Shown piece after piece: positions 10,445 through 20,114 of a stretch of 64,000 nt of DNA; position 1 is the first letter of the stretch; the number at the start of each line of letters is the position of its first letter. The DNA is taken from NCBI GenBank assembly GCA_002633275.1, contig NWBO01000152.1:12502-76501 (forward strand), read 5' to 3'. The DNA comes from Bacteroidales bacterium Phil12 (lineage in GTDB: Bacteria > Bacteroidota > Bacteroidia > Bacteroidales > P3). Below the pieces are notes generated by a model. The model did no database searches and was not told the DNA's origin. It saw only the letters and a list, made by a program, of their open reading frames with translations. Both the position numbers and the translations under genes were made by a program.

Positions 10445-10452
10445 TACCTTTG
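10445..10452 (+). promoter_or_regulatory. Promoter -7 element of atpB
   Basis: TACCTTTG followed by CGG, 28 bases before the ATG at 10480. It lies inside the longer open frame that begins at 10360, so that upstream start can be excluded. Confidence 0.7.
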
Positions 10453-10479
10453 CGGTTGAAAATAAATATAAGCATTGCT

Positions 10480-11544
10480 ATGAAAAGAATATTTTTTGTA
10501 TTAATTGCTACTGTTTTAACTTTGGGTTTTGCTAACGTTGCTGCTCAAAATGACAACAAAAAAGAATCCTTTAATGCCGGCGAGGTGATTATGGAGCATT
10601 TGGGCGATTCACATTCTTGGCATATTTTAACATATAAAGACAAACATATAAGCATTCCGTTGCCTGTGATATTGATTAATGAAGGCGAAATTACGTGCTT
10701 TATGTCCTCAAAGTTTCATAATGGCGAAGCGATTTACAAAGGCTTCAAACTTGGCAGCGAAAAAGACGGCGAGGGATTGAAAAATAAAATTATTTGCGTA
10801 GATGCCAATGGCAAATACACAGGTAAAAAGCCTTTGGATTTCTCTATAACAAAGAACGTTTTCGGAATATTCATCATTGCAGTGATTATATGCGGAGTTG
10901 TTTTATCGGCTGCAAAAAAAGCCAAACAACGTGAAGGCAAAGAGCCGAAAGGTGTTCAAACGGTCGTGGAATATTTAGTTGGTTTTATAAGCACCGATAT
11001 AGCCATTCCGTCTATTGGAGAGGGAGCGTATTTGAAATATATGAATTACTTGTTAAGTGTATTTACTTTTATATTTCTTTGTAACATTATGGGCTTGTTC
11101 CCATTCTTCCCGGGCGGAGCAAACATCACAGGAAATATTGCCGTAACGGTAACATTGGCGTTATTCACCTTTGTAATAACTCAATTTTCGAGTACAAAAG
11201 CATTCTGGAAACATACCATAAATCCTGATGCCCCTATATGGTTGAAACTTCCTGTTCCTTTGATGCCTGCTTTGGAGATTGTGGAGATATTTACCAAACC
11301 GTTTTCTTTGGCTGTTCGACTTTTCGCCAATATCACGGCAGGACACGTTATTATGCTGTCATTGGTATGTATAATCTTTATTTTCGGGCAAATGAATGTT
11401 GTTTTGGGCTATGGCACAAGCATAGTTCCGGTTATATTCAGCGTTTTTATGATGCTTATTGAAATATTGGTGGCATTTATTCAGGCATACGTCTTTACAC
11501 TATTGTCTGCAATTTATATTGGAATGGTTAGAGTTAAGCACTGA
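10480..11544 (+). CDS. atpB: ATP synthase F0 subunit a
   Basis: 354 residues. A signal-peptide-like start (MKRIFFVLIATVLTLGFANVAAQ), typical of Bacteroidota subunit a, precedes about 100 residues outside the membrane, then five or six membrane helices. The essential arginine lies in FTKPFSLAVRLFANITAGH, and the conserved last helix region is present, so the proton channel subunit looks intact. Unusually, no other ATP synthase gene is adjacent. Its TGA overlaps the ATG of the DUF4175 gene by one base (TGATG), which suggests translational coupling. The start is chosen from the promoter and signal peptide. Confidence 0.93.
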   Translation: MKRIFFVLIATVLTLGFANVAAQNDNKKESFNAGEVIMEHLGDSHSWHILTYKDKHISIPLPVILINEGEITCFMSSKFHNGEAIYKGFKLGSEKDGEGLKNKIICVDANGKYTGKKPLDFSITKNVFGIFIIAVIICGVVLSAAKKAKQREGKEPKGVQTVVEYLVGFISTDIAIPSIGEGAYLKYMNYLLSVFTFIFLCNIMGLFPFFPGGANITGNIAVTVTLALFTFVITQFSSTKAFWKHTINPDAPIWLKLPVPLMPALEIVEIFTKPFSLAVRLFANITAGHVIMLSLVCIIFIFGQMNVVLGYGTSIVPVIFSVFMMLIEILVAFIQAYVFTLLSAIYIGMVRVKH

Positions 11545-14500
11545 TGCAAAACGAGATAATCACAAAACTCAACGCTTTTATTCGTAAGTACTACAAAAAT
11601 CTTGTAGTTCGTGGCATTATTTATACTCTTTTGCTTTTGATTGTGTTCTTTGTCGCTCTTAACGTCATTGAATATTTCGGTTGGACAAGCACAACATTCA
11701 GAAGCATTGTGTTTTACTCTTACTTATTGCTGACACTGTTTGTAGTATGTTACTGGATAATTTTTCCGTTATTCAAACTATTTCGCATTGGTAAGACATT
11801 ATCGTACTCGCAAGCCGCAAAAATTATCGGAAACTACTTTTCGGATATACAGGATAAACTTCTTAATCTTTTGCAACTGCAAGAGATCGCAAAGACAAGT
11901 GATAACGAATTACTATCTGCCGCAATCGAACAAAAGACAAGGCTTTTAAGTCCTGTACCATTTCAAAAAGCCGTTGATACATCAAAGACCAAGCAATTTT
12001 CCAAATATCTTATCGTGGTTTTGATTGCCGTCGGTATTTTAGCATTTGCTTTTCCGAGATTGTTTTCAGAGCCGAGCAAAAGATATATAAATCACAATAC
12101 TTTTTATGAGAAACCTGCTCCGTTCAGTTTCAAAATCCTTTCGCCATTAAAAGCAGTGCAGCAAAGCGATTATAATGTAAAAGTGCAGGTCAGTGGTAAG
12201 ATGTTACCCGAAAAAGTAAATGTTATTGTCAATGGTCAGCGTTTTGAAATGAAAAAAGAATACAAAACACATTTTTCGTATATCATTTCGCAAATTCAAG
12301 CAACTTCTTCCGTGCAGTTTGAAGCGGCTGACGTATATAGCAAGGTTTATAACGTGATTGTTAATCCAAAACCAATCCTAACGGATTTAACCGCCGAAAT
12401 TATTTATCCGCCTTACACGAAAATAAAAAACGAGACGATAAACAATGTAACCGATTTATCCTTACCAAAAGGCACTAAAATCGTTTGGCATCTGAAAACA
12501 AAGGATTGCCAAACCGTGATAATGACCAAACGTAACGAAACTCCAAATGCTGCAACACCTCAAACCTCAACTTCAAAAGAAATAACTTTGAATAAAAAAG
12601 GTTCGGCGGATATTCAAGAAACCTACCTAAACAGTACAAATATCGTTTTGAAAACAAAGAATAATTTCACGGTATCTTCCGACAGCATTGCGTTCAACAT
12701 AAACACCATTGCCGATGAGAAACCTTTTATTGCCGTTATTGAGCAAAAAGATTCAATCATTATAGACAATATTTATTTTCGTGGCCAGATAAAAGACGAT
12801 TATGGTTTTTCAAAACTTGAATTTCATCTGAAAGTAACACCATCGGGTAGCAATGTTTCTAAAATTCACACCAAGCGTTTGACTATAACCGAAAACGAAA
12901 CAGCACAAGAGTTTTATCATATGGCAACTCTTGGCGAGTACGACGTTCATAAAGGCGACAAAGTGGATTATTGGTTTGAGATTTGGGATAATGATGCTAT
13001 AAATGGGGCAAAGAGTACAAAATCGCAGACATTTGTCATAAATATTCCAAGTGAGCAGCAAATAGACAGCCAAATCTCTCAAAACAGTGAGGATATAAGA
13101 AAACAAGCCGATAAAACCATTGACGAGATAAAACGTTTGCAAAACGAAATAAAGGAATTGACAAGAAAACTTACGGAAAAGAAAGAACTTTCTTGGCAGG
13201 ACGAAAAAGACTTGAATGATATTAAACATCAGCAAAATGATATTAAACAAAAAATTGACGATATTAAACAAAAAATAAACGAAAACACTTCTTTGGAAGA
13301 GAAGTACAAAGATACCGACCCTGAATTGATAGAAAAACAAAAGCAAATCGAAGACCTTTTCAATCAATTGCAGAATAAAGATTTGGAAGATTTACTAAAA
13401 CAACTTGATAACTTAATCAACAAAAACTTTAACAAAGACCAAATCAACGAACAATTGAACAAAATTTCCAAGAAGAATGAAGATATTTCCAAACAATTGG
13501 ATAAGAATTTGGAGATGTACAAACGCTTGGACGTTGAGAAAGATATCAATGATAATATCGAAAAACTGCGTCAGTTGGCGGAAAAACAAAAGCAGTTAAG
13601 CGAAGAAACGAAAAACACTAAATCGTCAAAACAAGATAAACAACAAAACCTTCAAAAACGTCAGCAAGACCTCAACAACGAGTTTAAGGACTTGCAAAAG
13701 AAAATGGACGAAACCAAACGTAAGGACGCACAATTGGAAACGCCTTTCAATGTAAAACAAGACAAACAAAAGGAAAATCAAATCCAAAACCAACAACAAA
13801 AAGCAAACGACAACTTAAAAAACAATAACAACAAGAACGCTTCCAAAAATCAACAACAAGCCGCCGAGCAAATGCAACAGATGGCTGAGGATATGGAACA
13901 ACAATTGGACGAGAGAGGGGAAGAGCAACTTGGAGAGGATATTGACGATGTTAGAAGCATACTTAAAAATTTGGTTACCTTGTCAAAAAAACAGGAAGAC
14001 TTGATTTATTCCACTCAAAACACCACAACATCTAATCCTGAGTATCAAAAAATCATCAACTCCCAAAATACTATAAAGGAAAGTATGCAAACCATTTCCG
14101 ACAGCCTTTATGCGATAAGCAAGCGCCAACCGCAGGTAAGTAAAGTTATTAATGACGAAACTTTTAAGGTTAAAGAAAATATCGATAAGAGTTTGGAATC
14201 TCTCCTTTTCTTTAATCAAAGTTATTATACCAATTACAAAAATTCCAAAGCCTCAACTTCGCAACAGTATTCAATGTCTTCGATGAACAATTTGGCACTT
14301 CTTCTTGCTGAGAGTTTAGATAATATGAATAAACAGCAACAGCAGATGAAAAGCAACAAGAAGAACAATAGCAAAAACGCCAAAAATCAATGTAACAACC
14401 CTTCACAAGGCAAGCAAGGTAAGAGTGCAAAATCTATGAGGGAACTTCAAGAAGCCCTTAACAAGGAAATAGAACGTTTGAGTAAGGAATTGGAAAAACG

Positions 14501-14990
14501 AGGTAACAAATCCTCACAAAAGATAGGTGAAAACAGCGAAATCAATGAGCGTTTGGCAAAGGCGGCAGCCCAACAAGGAATGATTCGTCAGATGATGCAA
14601 CAATATTTGCAGGAACTTAAACAAGAGGGCGGCAAGGCTGTGGGCGAAATGAACAAAGCCCTGAAAGATATGGAGAATACCGAAAAAGATATAGTAAATA
14701 AACGAATAAACAGTCAGACACTAAATCGCCAAAAACAGATTCTCACTCGTATGCTTGAAAGCGAAAAAGCCGAGATGAAGAAAGGAAAAGAAGAAAAACG
14801 AGAATCCAAAAGCGGAATAGACAAAAGAATAGAAAACAATAAGGAATTTGAAGAGTTTAAGAAGTTGAAAAATAGAGATATGGAGTTACTGCGAAAGATA
14901 CCACCCGTATATTCTTCGTACTATAAGACAAAAATATCAGAATATTTTAGTAATTTTGAAACCTCAAATGCAAACATAAAAAATAAATAG
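11544..14990 (+). CDS. DUF4175-type giant membrane-anchored coiled-coil protein
   Basis: 1148 residues. Membrane helices lie near residues 24-45, 55-77 and 150-170. Residues 180-500 resemble beta-rich periplasmic domains (NPKPILTDLTAEIIYPPYTK). From about 510 to 860 the protein is nearly all charged coiled coil rich in K, Q, N, D and E; a second helical part runs to the end. The architecture matches the DUF4175 family of Bacteroidota, whose function is unknown. It is coupled to atpB upstream and followed five bases later by a small unknown gene and ybeY. Bases 13218-13280 carry three in-frame copies of the 21-base intergenic repeat. Confidence 0.78.
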   Translation: MQNEIITKLNAFIRKYYKNLVVRGIIYTLLLLIVFFVALNVIEYFGWTSTTFRSIVFYSYLLLTLFVVCYWIIFPLFKLFRIGKTLSYSQAAKIIGNYFSDIQDKLLNLLQLQEIAKTSDNELLSAAIEQKTRLLSPVPFQKAVDTSKTKQFSKYLIVVLIAVGILAFAFPRLFSEPSKRYINHNTFYEKPAPFSFKILSPLKAVQQSDYNVKVQVSGKMLPEKVNVIVNGQRFEMKKEYKTHFSYIISQIQATSSVQFEAADVYSKVYNVIVNPKPILTDLTAEIIYPPYTKIKNETINNVTDLSLPKGTKIVWHLKTKDCQTVIMTKRNETPNAATPQTSTSKEITLNKKGSADIQETYLNSTNIVLKTKNNFTVSSDSIAFNINTIADEKPFIAVIEQKDSIIIDNIYFRGQIKDDYGFSKLEFHLKVTPSGSNVSKIHTKRLTITENETAQEFYHMATLGEYDVHKGDKVDYWFEIWDNDAINGAKSTKSQTFVINIPSEQQIDSQISQNSEDIRKQADKTIDEIKRLQNEIKELTRKLTEKKELSWQDEKDLNDIKHQQNDIKQKIDDIKQKINENTSLEEKYKDTDPELIEKQKQIEDLFNQLQNKDLEDLLKQLDNLINKNFNKDQINEQLNKISKKNEDISKQLDKNLEMYKRLDVEKDINDNIEKLRQLAEKQKQLSEETKNTKSSKQDKQQNLQKRQQDLNNEFKDLQKKMDETKRKDAQLETPFNVKQDKQKENQIQNQQQKANDNLKNNNNKNASKNQQQAAEQMQQMAEDMEQQLDERGEEQLGEDIDDVRSILKNLVTLSKKQEDLIYSTQNTTTSNPEYQKIINSQNTIKESMQTISDSLYAISKRQPQVSKVINDETFKVKENIDKSLESLLFFNQSYYTNYKNSKASTSQQYSMSSMNNLALLLAESLDNMNKQQQQMKSNKKNNSKNAKNQCNNPSQGKQGKSAKSMRELQEALNKEIERLSKELEKRGNKSSQKIGENSEINERLAKAAAQQGMIRQMMQQYLQELKQEGGKAVGEMNKALKDMENTEKDIVNKRINSQTLNRQKQILTRMLESEKAEMKKGKEEKRESKSGIDKRIENNKEFEEFKKLKNRDMELLRKIPPVYSSYYKTKISEYFSNFETSNANIKNK
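13218..13280 (+). repeat. Three 21-base units inside a coding region, encoding coiled-coil heptads
   Basis: Units at 13218, 13239 and 13260 all start GATATTAAAC. The first differs from the intergenic unit at 59092-59112 at only two of 21 positions. In frame they encode DIKHQQN, DIKQKID and DIKQKIN, one heptad each. Confidence 0.85.
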
Positions 14991-14995
14991 TTGCC

Positions 14996-15415
14996 ATGGA
15001 AAAGATATACATCGCCAAAGGTCAATATGCAAAATTCGAGACTTTTATGGAACAAATCTGCGAAAAAAATCGCTTGTATAGTTACATCGGTGCTATGAAT
15101 ATGGCGTTGGAAAGTGTTATAAAATTCGCAAATCAAGACTTAATTCTTTCGGTTTCTCACTACAAAGACGGCATCCGTTTTTCCGTTCAAACGGAGAATG
15201 ATTTGTTTTCATCGATAAGTTTTTCCGACACGACCAATGCAGATTTCGAGACGCTGTTTCTTATTAAATCTTTGCCCGATGATATAAATATTTCCGATGA
15301 CGGCAAATCTATTGACTTGTTCTTCGCAATCGACGGCATCGAAGAAGAATTGGCAATGAGTAGAAAAGAGAAAATCAAGGCATATTCCTTTCGTAAAGTA
15401 ACTGTTACAAGATAA
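14996..15415 (+). CDS. Small conserved protein between DUF4175 and ybeY, possibly ATPase-like
   Basis: 139 residues, no signal peptide. It starts five bases after the DUF4175 stop and ends overlapping the ybeY start (TAATG). The N-terminal helix pair (YSYIGAMNMALESVIKFAN) followed by strands is reminiscent of the HATPase fold of anti-sigma-factor kinases (one helix with conserved acidic and asparagine residues), but the nucleotide-binding glycine motifs are not clear. The tight overlap with ybeY points to one operon. Function not known. Confidence 0.65.
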   Translation: MEKIYIAKGQYAKFETFMEQICEKNRLYSYIGAMNMALESVIKFANQDLILSVSHYKDGIRFSVQTENDLFSSISFSDTTNADFETLFLIKSLPDDINISDDGKSIDLFFAIDGIEEELAMSRKEKIKAYSFRKVTVTR

Positions 15416-15831
15416 TGGCAATAAGTTTTTCATTAGAAAAGTCTTTTACGTTTAACAACCGTTTGAAAACCAAAGCGTGGATTAAACAGATTATTGAAAA
15501 ACAAGGCTGCAAGTGTGGAGATATTTCTTACGTCTTTGCTTGCGACGAAAAAGTTTTGGAAATCAACAAACAGTTTCTTCAACACGATTTTTACACCGAT
15601 ATTATCACCTTCGACTATGTAGAAAACGATGTAATATCGGGTGATATTTTCATTTCGGTGGATAGGGTCAAAGAAAATGCAAAGGCTTTCAACACAACCT
15701 TTGATGAAGAACTGCACCGCGTTATTATTCACGGAGTGTTACACCTATTAGGCTATAAAGACCACAGCGAAAAAGACGAAAAAATTATGCGTCAAATGGA
15801 AAACGAAAGTCTTAAATTGTTTTATTCGTAG
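15415..15831 (+). CDS. ybeY: Endoribonuclease YbeY, 16S rRNA maturation factor
   Basis: 138 residues, typical. The zinc-binding motif HGVLHLLGYKDH (H-x3-H-x5-H) is near residue 104, preceded by VISGDIFISVD. YbeY is a metal-dependent RNase needed for 16S rRNA 3'-end maturation and ribosome quality control. The ATG overlaps the preceding TAA by one base. Confidence 0.95.
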   Translation: MAISFSLEKSFTFNNRLKTKAWIKQIIEKQGCKCGDISYVFACDEKVLEINKQFLQHDFYTDIITFDYVENDVISGDIFISVDRVKENAKAFNTTFDEELHRVIIHGVLHLLGYKDHSEKDEKIMRQMENESLKLFYS

Positions 15832-15868
15832 TTTCAAATATAAGTATAAGATAACATTTACAAAATAA

Positions 15869-15952
15869 TCACTGACACCATTTTACTGATGTTTAATATT
15901 ATTTTACCAATGTTTAACACTAATTCGCTAAAAACACATACTTGTCAAACAG
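15869..15952. repeat. 21-base-period array between ybeY and mnmG
   Basis: Units begin at 15869, 15890, 15911 and 15932; the middle two start TGTTTAA. Confidence 0.82.
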
Positions 15953-16024
15953 AACCTAATTTTTAGTATTCAGCAACCCTAAAAGGTGTTTTTTTAACAA
16001 ATAAGAAAGATATAATCAAAAGAA

Positions 16025-17902
16025 ATGTTTTCAAAGTTTGATATAATCGTTGTAGGAGCAGGGCATGCAGGCTGCGAAGCGGCGTTGGCAAGTGCCAAGT
16101 TGGGTAATAAAACATTGTTAATAACACAAAACTTAAACAATATAGCACAATTGTCGTGCAATCCTGCGATGGGCGGAGTTGCCAAAGGGCAGATAGTTCG
16201 TGAAATTGACGCTCTTGGCGGTTATTCGGGCATAAACACCGATTTACACACCATGCAATTTCGTATGCTTAATGCTTCCAAAGGTCCTGCAATGCATTCC
16301 CCAAGAGCGCAAGTAGATGACATTACTTTTCCAATAGGTTGGAGACAAAAACTTGAAAACACCGAAAATCTTTCCCTTTGGCAAGATGATGTAACTGCCA
16401 TAACTACATCGCAAAACAAAGTAACCGGCATAAAGACTAAACTCGGCATAACCATAAAATCCTCTGCCGTAATCCTAACGAACGGAACTTTTTTAAGCGG
16501 AAGAATACATATAGGCACAACTTCTTTTGACGGTGGCAGGATAGGAGAAAACAACAGCGAAAATCTAACAAAATGTCTTGTAAGATTAGGCTTTACTTCT
16601 GCCAAACTTAAAACCGGAACTCCGATGAGAGTCGATGGAAGAACAATCAATTTCTCTAAATTAACAGAACAGCAAGGCGATGAAAATCCTTTACAGTTTT
16701 CGTTTCTTTATAAACGCAAGAAAGCGCTCATTCAACGTTCGTGTTTTATAGCCAATACAAACCTTGTCGTGCATGATATTCTTAGGACAGGTTTTAAGGA
16801 TTCGCCAATGTTTCAAGGTAGAATCCAAGGCAAGGGACCACGTTATTGTCCGTCAATTGAAGACAAGATTGAAAGGTTTTATGATAAGGATCATCACCAA
16901 CTATTCATCGAACCCGAGAGTAATATGACCAATCTCTGGTATATAAACGGTTTTTCTTCTTCATTGCCATTGGACGTCCAGTTTAAGGCTTTGAAGCATA
17001 TTGAAGGCTTTGAACATGCAGTTATTGAGAAGCCTGGCTATGCGATAGAGTATGATTACTTCCCTCCTACCCAACTAAAAAACACTTTGGAAACAAAGGA
17101 AATCAAAAATCTATTCTTTGCAGGACAAATCAACGGCACAACAGGATATGAAGAAGCCGCTTGTCAGGGGCTTATGGCCGGAATAAACGCCAATCAGTCT
17201 ATAAAAAATCTTGAACCATTTGTTCTTAAACGTAGTGAGGCATACATAGGTGTGCTTATCGATGATTTGATAACCAAAGGCGTTGATGAACCTTACAGAA
17301 TGTTTACTTCAAGAGCCGAATACCGAATACTTTTGCGACAAGACAATGCTGATGAACGCCTTACCGAAAAAGGATTTAATCTTCACTTGGCAGACGAAGT
17401 GCGTATGAGAAATCTTGAAAAGAAGTTAAAGTATCGCGACAATCTAATCTCATATATCAAAACCACCAACACTTCGCCAGACGAGGTCAATACAACTCTT
17501 GAAAGTCTTTCCACTCCGAAAATCGCTAACCCTACAAAGATAGGTAACCTATTGCTTCGTCCGCAAATTGATTTGAATGATTTGATTGGTGCCATTCCTT
17601 ATCTAAACGACCAAGTCAATAAAATACCTGCCGGCAAGCGACAAGAAATAATTTCCTTGGCTCAAACACATATCAAATACGAGAACTACATTCAAAAGGA
17701 GCAAGAAACGGTTGAGCGTATCAATAAGTACGAAAAACTTATCATTAAAGACGATTTTGATTACCAATCCCTGAAATCTCTTTCCTTTGAAGCAAGAGAG
17801 AAATTGTCAAAGATACGTCCTCACACCATTGCACAAGCCTCACGTATCTCAGGTGTTTCTCCTGCCGATATTTCTGTTTTGGTGCTATACATTTCAAGAT
17901 AA
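16025..17902 (+). CDS. mnmG: tRNA uridine-5-carboxymethylaminomethyl(34) synthesis enzyme
   Basis: 625 residues, normal for MnmG (GidA). The FAD-binding start DIIVVGAGHAGCEAALA is at residues 6-22. The family blocks CNPAMGGVAKGQIVREIDALGG, TGTPMRVDGRTI and GQINGTTGYEEAACQGL are present, as is the C-terminal RPHTIAQASRISGVSPADI. With MnmE it modifies the wobble uridine of several tRNAs. It is a single-gene unit here. Confidence 0.97.
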   Translation: MFSKFDIIVVGAGHAGCEAALASAKLGNKTLLITQNLNNIAQLSCNPAMGGVAKGQIVREIDALGGYSGINTDLHTMQFRMLNASKGPAMHSPRAQVDDITFPIGWRQKLENTENLSLWQDDVTAITTSQNKVTGIKTKLGITIKSSAVILTNGTFLSGRIHIGTTSFDGGRIGENNSENLTKCLVRLGFTSAKLKTGTPMRVDGRTINFSKLTEQQGDENPLQFSFLYKRKKALIQRSCFIANTNLVVHDILRTGFKDSPMFQGRIQGKGPRYCPSIEDKIERFYDKDHHQLFIEPESNMTNLWYINGFSSSLPLDVQFKALKHIEGFEHAVIEKPGYAIEYDYFPPTQLKNTLETKEIKNLFFAGQINGTTGYEEAACQGLMAGINANQSIKNLEPFVLKRSEAYIGVLIDDLITKGVDEPYRMFTSRAEYRILLRQDNADERLTEKGFNLHLADEVRMRNLEKKLKYRDNLISYIKTTNTSPDEVNTTLESLSTPKIANPTKIGNLLLRPQIDLNDLIGAIPYLNDQVNKIPAGKRQEIISLAQTHIKYENYIQKEQETVERINKYEKLIIKDDFDYQSLKSLSFEAREKLSKIRPHTIAQASRISGVSPADISVLVLYISR

Positions 17903-17956
17903 TTGGACATCTACAATCCTTTGCTTGCAATTTAGATTTACAAAGACGAGATGAGT

Positions 17957-18631
17957 TTATAAAATTGTTTCGTTTGAAGATTTTTGCATAGAAAGTATTT
18001 CGGCAAAACGTTTTTGTGAAGGAGTGCCGACAATGGCAGGTTTGAATGGAAATTGCTTATCGAAAATTTCCGCAGCAGCAATATCTACATTGTATATTTC
18101 ATTTTCCACATAACGCCCTTGTAATCCTTTCAAAGCGTTGTCATATAATTCCATTACCTGCAAGGCTTTGAAATATTTGTTATCCGCTGTACGAATATAG
18201 AAATCCTCAGAGGCTACAAAACCCATTCGAGAATAAATATCGGGGTCGCCACACAACACAATCGCACGAAATCCCATTTGTTTGGCTAATGTTTTCGTGT
18301 GTTCGACTAACATTCTCGCAATGCCCTTACGCCAAAATATCGGCAGCACGCATATCGGTCCCAAAGTCAATACCTCGTATTTATTTCCGTTGTCAGCAAG
18401 GATAACCGATTTTGTATAAACCACATTCCCCACCACATTCCCCTCAACCTCAGCCACGAAATCCAATTCCTTAACAAAGCCGAAACTGTTTCTCATTATA
18501 TGCAAAAGATAATGCTCATAACATTTCGGAGTGTAGTAGTTCCAAAACGCTTCCCTTGTAACAAATTCTGTTTGCTTATAGTCCGCTTCTTGTTCTTGTC
18601 GCAATATTACCTGAATGTCGTTTGCTTTCAT
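17957..18631 (-). CDS. GNAT-family N-acetyltransferase
   Basis: 224 residues. The core acetyl-CoA motif is LGPICVLPIFWRKGIARMLVEHT (near residues 90-112; the RxxGIA turn binds the pantetheine pyrophosphate), followed by FRAIVLCGDPDIYSRMGFVAS, as in the YhbS-type subgroup. The C-terminal 70 residues have helices of unknown role. The acceptor substrate cannot be told. It converges on mnmG. Confidence 0.85.
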   Translation of the reverse strand: MKANDIQVILRQEQEADYKQTEFVTREAFWNYYTPKCYEHYLLHIMRNSFGFVKELDFVAEVEGNVVGNVVYTKSVILADNGNKYEVLTLGPICVLPIFWRKGIARMLVEHTKTLAKQMGFRAIVLCGDPDIYSRMGFVASEDFYIRTADNKYFKALQVMELYDNALKGLQGRYVENEIYNVDIAAAEIFDKQFPFKPAIVGTPSQKRFAEILSMQKSSNETIL

Positions 18632-18675
18632 CGTTCTACGTTTATCATTCGTCGTTTCCTATATCTTACAATTTG

Positions 18676-18683
18676 CAAAAATA
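18676..18683 (-). promoter_or_regulatory. Promoter -7 element of the GNAT gene
   Basis: TATTTTTG on the minus strand, about 45 bases before the start codon. Confidence 0.5.
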
Positions 18684-18705
18684 ACACATTACACAACAAT
18701 TTTAA

Positions 18706-18800
18706 TATCAAACATCAGTAAATTAGTGTTAAACACCAGCAAATTAGTGTTAATGATTAAAAAATTAGTTTCTCACACTATTTTATTAATAACACTTTTC
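18706..18800. repeat. 21-base-period array, GTGTTAAACA core
   Basis: Units begin at 18706, 18727, 18748, 18769 and 18790, with TRTYAAACAYCAGYAAATTAG in the first two and decay after that. Confidence 0.85.
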
Positions 18801-18844
18801 GATAAAACAAGAATATGTTCCGATGCCTCAATAAAAGTAAAGAC

Positions 18845-20098
18845 CTAATAAATTGCAAACATTACCAAAGCGAAAGCAAAGGTCAGAATAGTGATGATTA
18901 TTGCTGGTTTATAGAATGCACGTGGGGAAATCCTCACACCTTCTTTTTCTGCCTGCTCAATAACTATAAGATTCGCCATTGCACCAACGACGGTTAGATT
19001 TCCTGCCAATGTTGAAGAGGCAGCCAACGCCAACCACAGCAATTGACTATTTGCCAAAGTCATTATAGGCAACATCAAAATAGTGTATGGCACATTGGAC
19101 AAAACTTGCGACAAGACCAATGACAAAGCGAATATAACCGCAACGCCAAGCATATTCTCTTTCATCGATAGTTCAAAAACAGATGCCAAGACACCACTCT
19201 GTTTAACTGCTGCAACAATAATAAACAAAGATGCAAAAAACAAAAGCAACGACCAATCAACCCCTTCAAAAACATCTTTCGCCTTTTGCTTGGATACCAT
19301 AAGCACAAAAGCCGAACCAACAAGGGCAATCAAAGGTATCGATAAATTCAAAATCTTTCCTATAAAAAATCCGACAACTACAAGCAAGAAAATCACAAGT
19401 GTCGGCAAGGCTGATTTTATATCATATTTAGCCGTTTTTTCTTCCGTATCGGCAGTTGTTTTTATTATATTCTTTGTTCCATTGAAAGATAAAAATTCTT
19501 TGTTCGTATGTTTTATGACAAAGATTATAATAATCATTGAAACGACTGCTATCGGCAACATATAAAACATAAACTTCGCATAAGAAATTCCCGACGTTAT
19601 GCCTATAATCATATTCTGCGGATTGCCGGTTATTGCCATAAGACTGCCCGCATTTGAAGAAAATATCTCGCCAAGTAAGAAAGGAATAGGGTTTAATGAA
19701 AATTTTTTACAGATATTTATTATCACCGGAGTGAAAAGTAAAACCACCGCATCATTTACCAAGAATGCGGAAGCAACTCCAGTAACAAAAACAATAAGAG
19801 TTAAAAGTCTTGAAGTGTTTTGTGCCGACGATATTGCTTTGTTGGATATAAATTCAAATACACCTTGCAATTTCAAAGCGGATATTATTATCATCATACC
19901 CAACAGCAAAGCGATTGTATTGAAATCAATACTTTTTATTGCATCTTCAAAACTTATCGACCCGAAAACAATCATCAACACACAACCTATATATGCCGAT
20001 GTTTTTCGGTCTATATTCATTTGGGGCAATCCGTTGAAGATTATGCCAAGATACGATAAGGCAAATATGACAAGTGTTATGATTTGCGTTAATGCCAT
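18845..20098 (-). CDS. ArsB/NhaD-type anion or sodium/proton permease
   Basis: 417 residues with about eleven hydrophobic helices. The pattern (GIIFNGLPQ..NIDRKTSAYIG at the start; IDFNTIALLLGMMIIISALKLQG; NDAVVLLFTPVI; SNAGSLMAITGNPQN) is that of the ion transporter superfamily including ArsB, NhaD and divalent-anion permeases. The SNAGS..TGNPQN segment is the hallmark loop. The transported ion cannot be decided. It lies 16 bases after pth and may be the last gene of the prs-rplY-pth group. Confidence 0.82.
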   Translation of the reverse strand: MALTQIITLVIFALSYLGIIFNGLPQMNIDRKTSAYIGCVLMIVFGSISFEDAIKSIDFNTIALLLGMMIIISALKLQGVFEFISNKAISSAQNTSRLLTLIVFVTGVASAFLVNDAVVLLFTPVIINICKKFSLNPIPFLLGEIFSSNAGSLMAITGNPQNMIIGITSGISYAKFMFYMLPIAVVSMIIIIFVIKHTNKEFLSFNGTKNIIKTTADTEEKTAKYDIKSALPTLVIFLLVVVGFFIGKILNLSIPLIALVGSAFVLMVSKQKAKDVFEGVDWSLLLFFASLFIIVAAVKQSGVLASVFELSMKENMLGVAVIFALSLVLSQVLSNVPYTILMLPIMTLANSQLLWLALAASSTLAGNLTVVGAMANLIVIEQAEKEGVRISPRAFYKPAIIITILTFAFALVMFAIY

Positions 20099-20114
20099 AA
20101 AGACTGCAAGAGAA

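Noticed and set aside
10360..10479. Upstream extension of atpB
   Set aside because: It contains the -7 promoter element TACCTTTG, and the signal-peptide start is at 10480.
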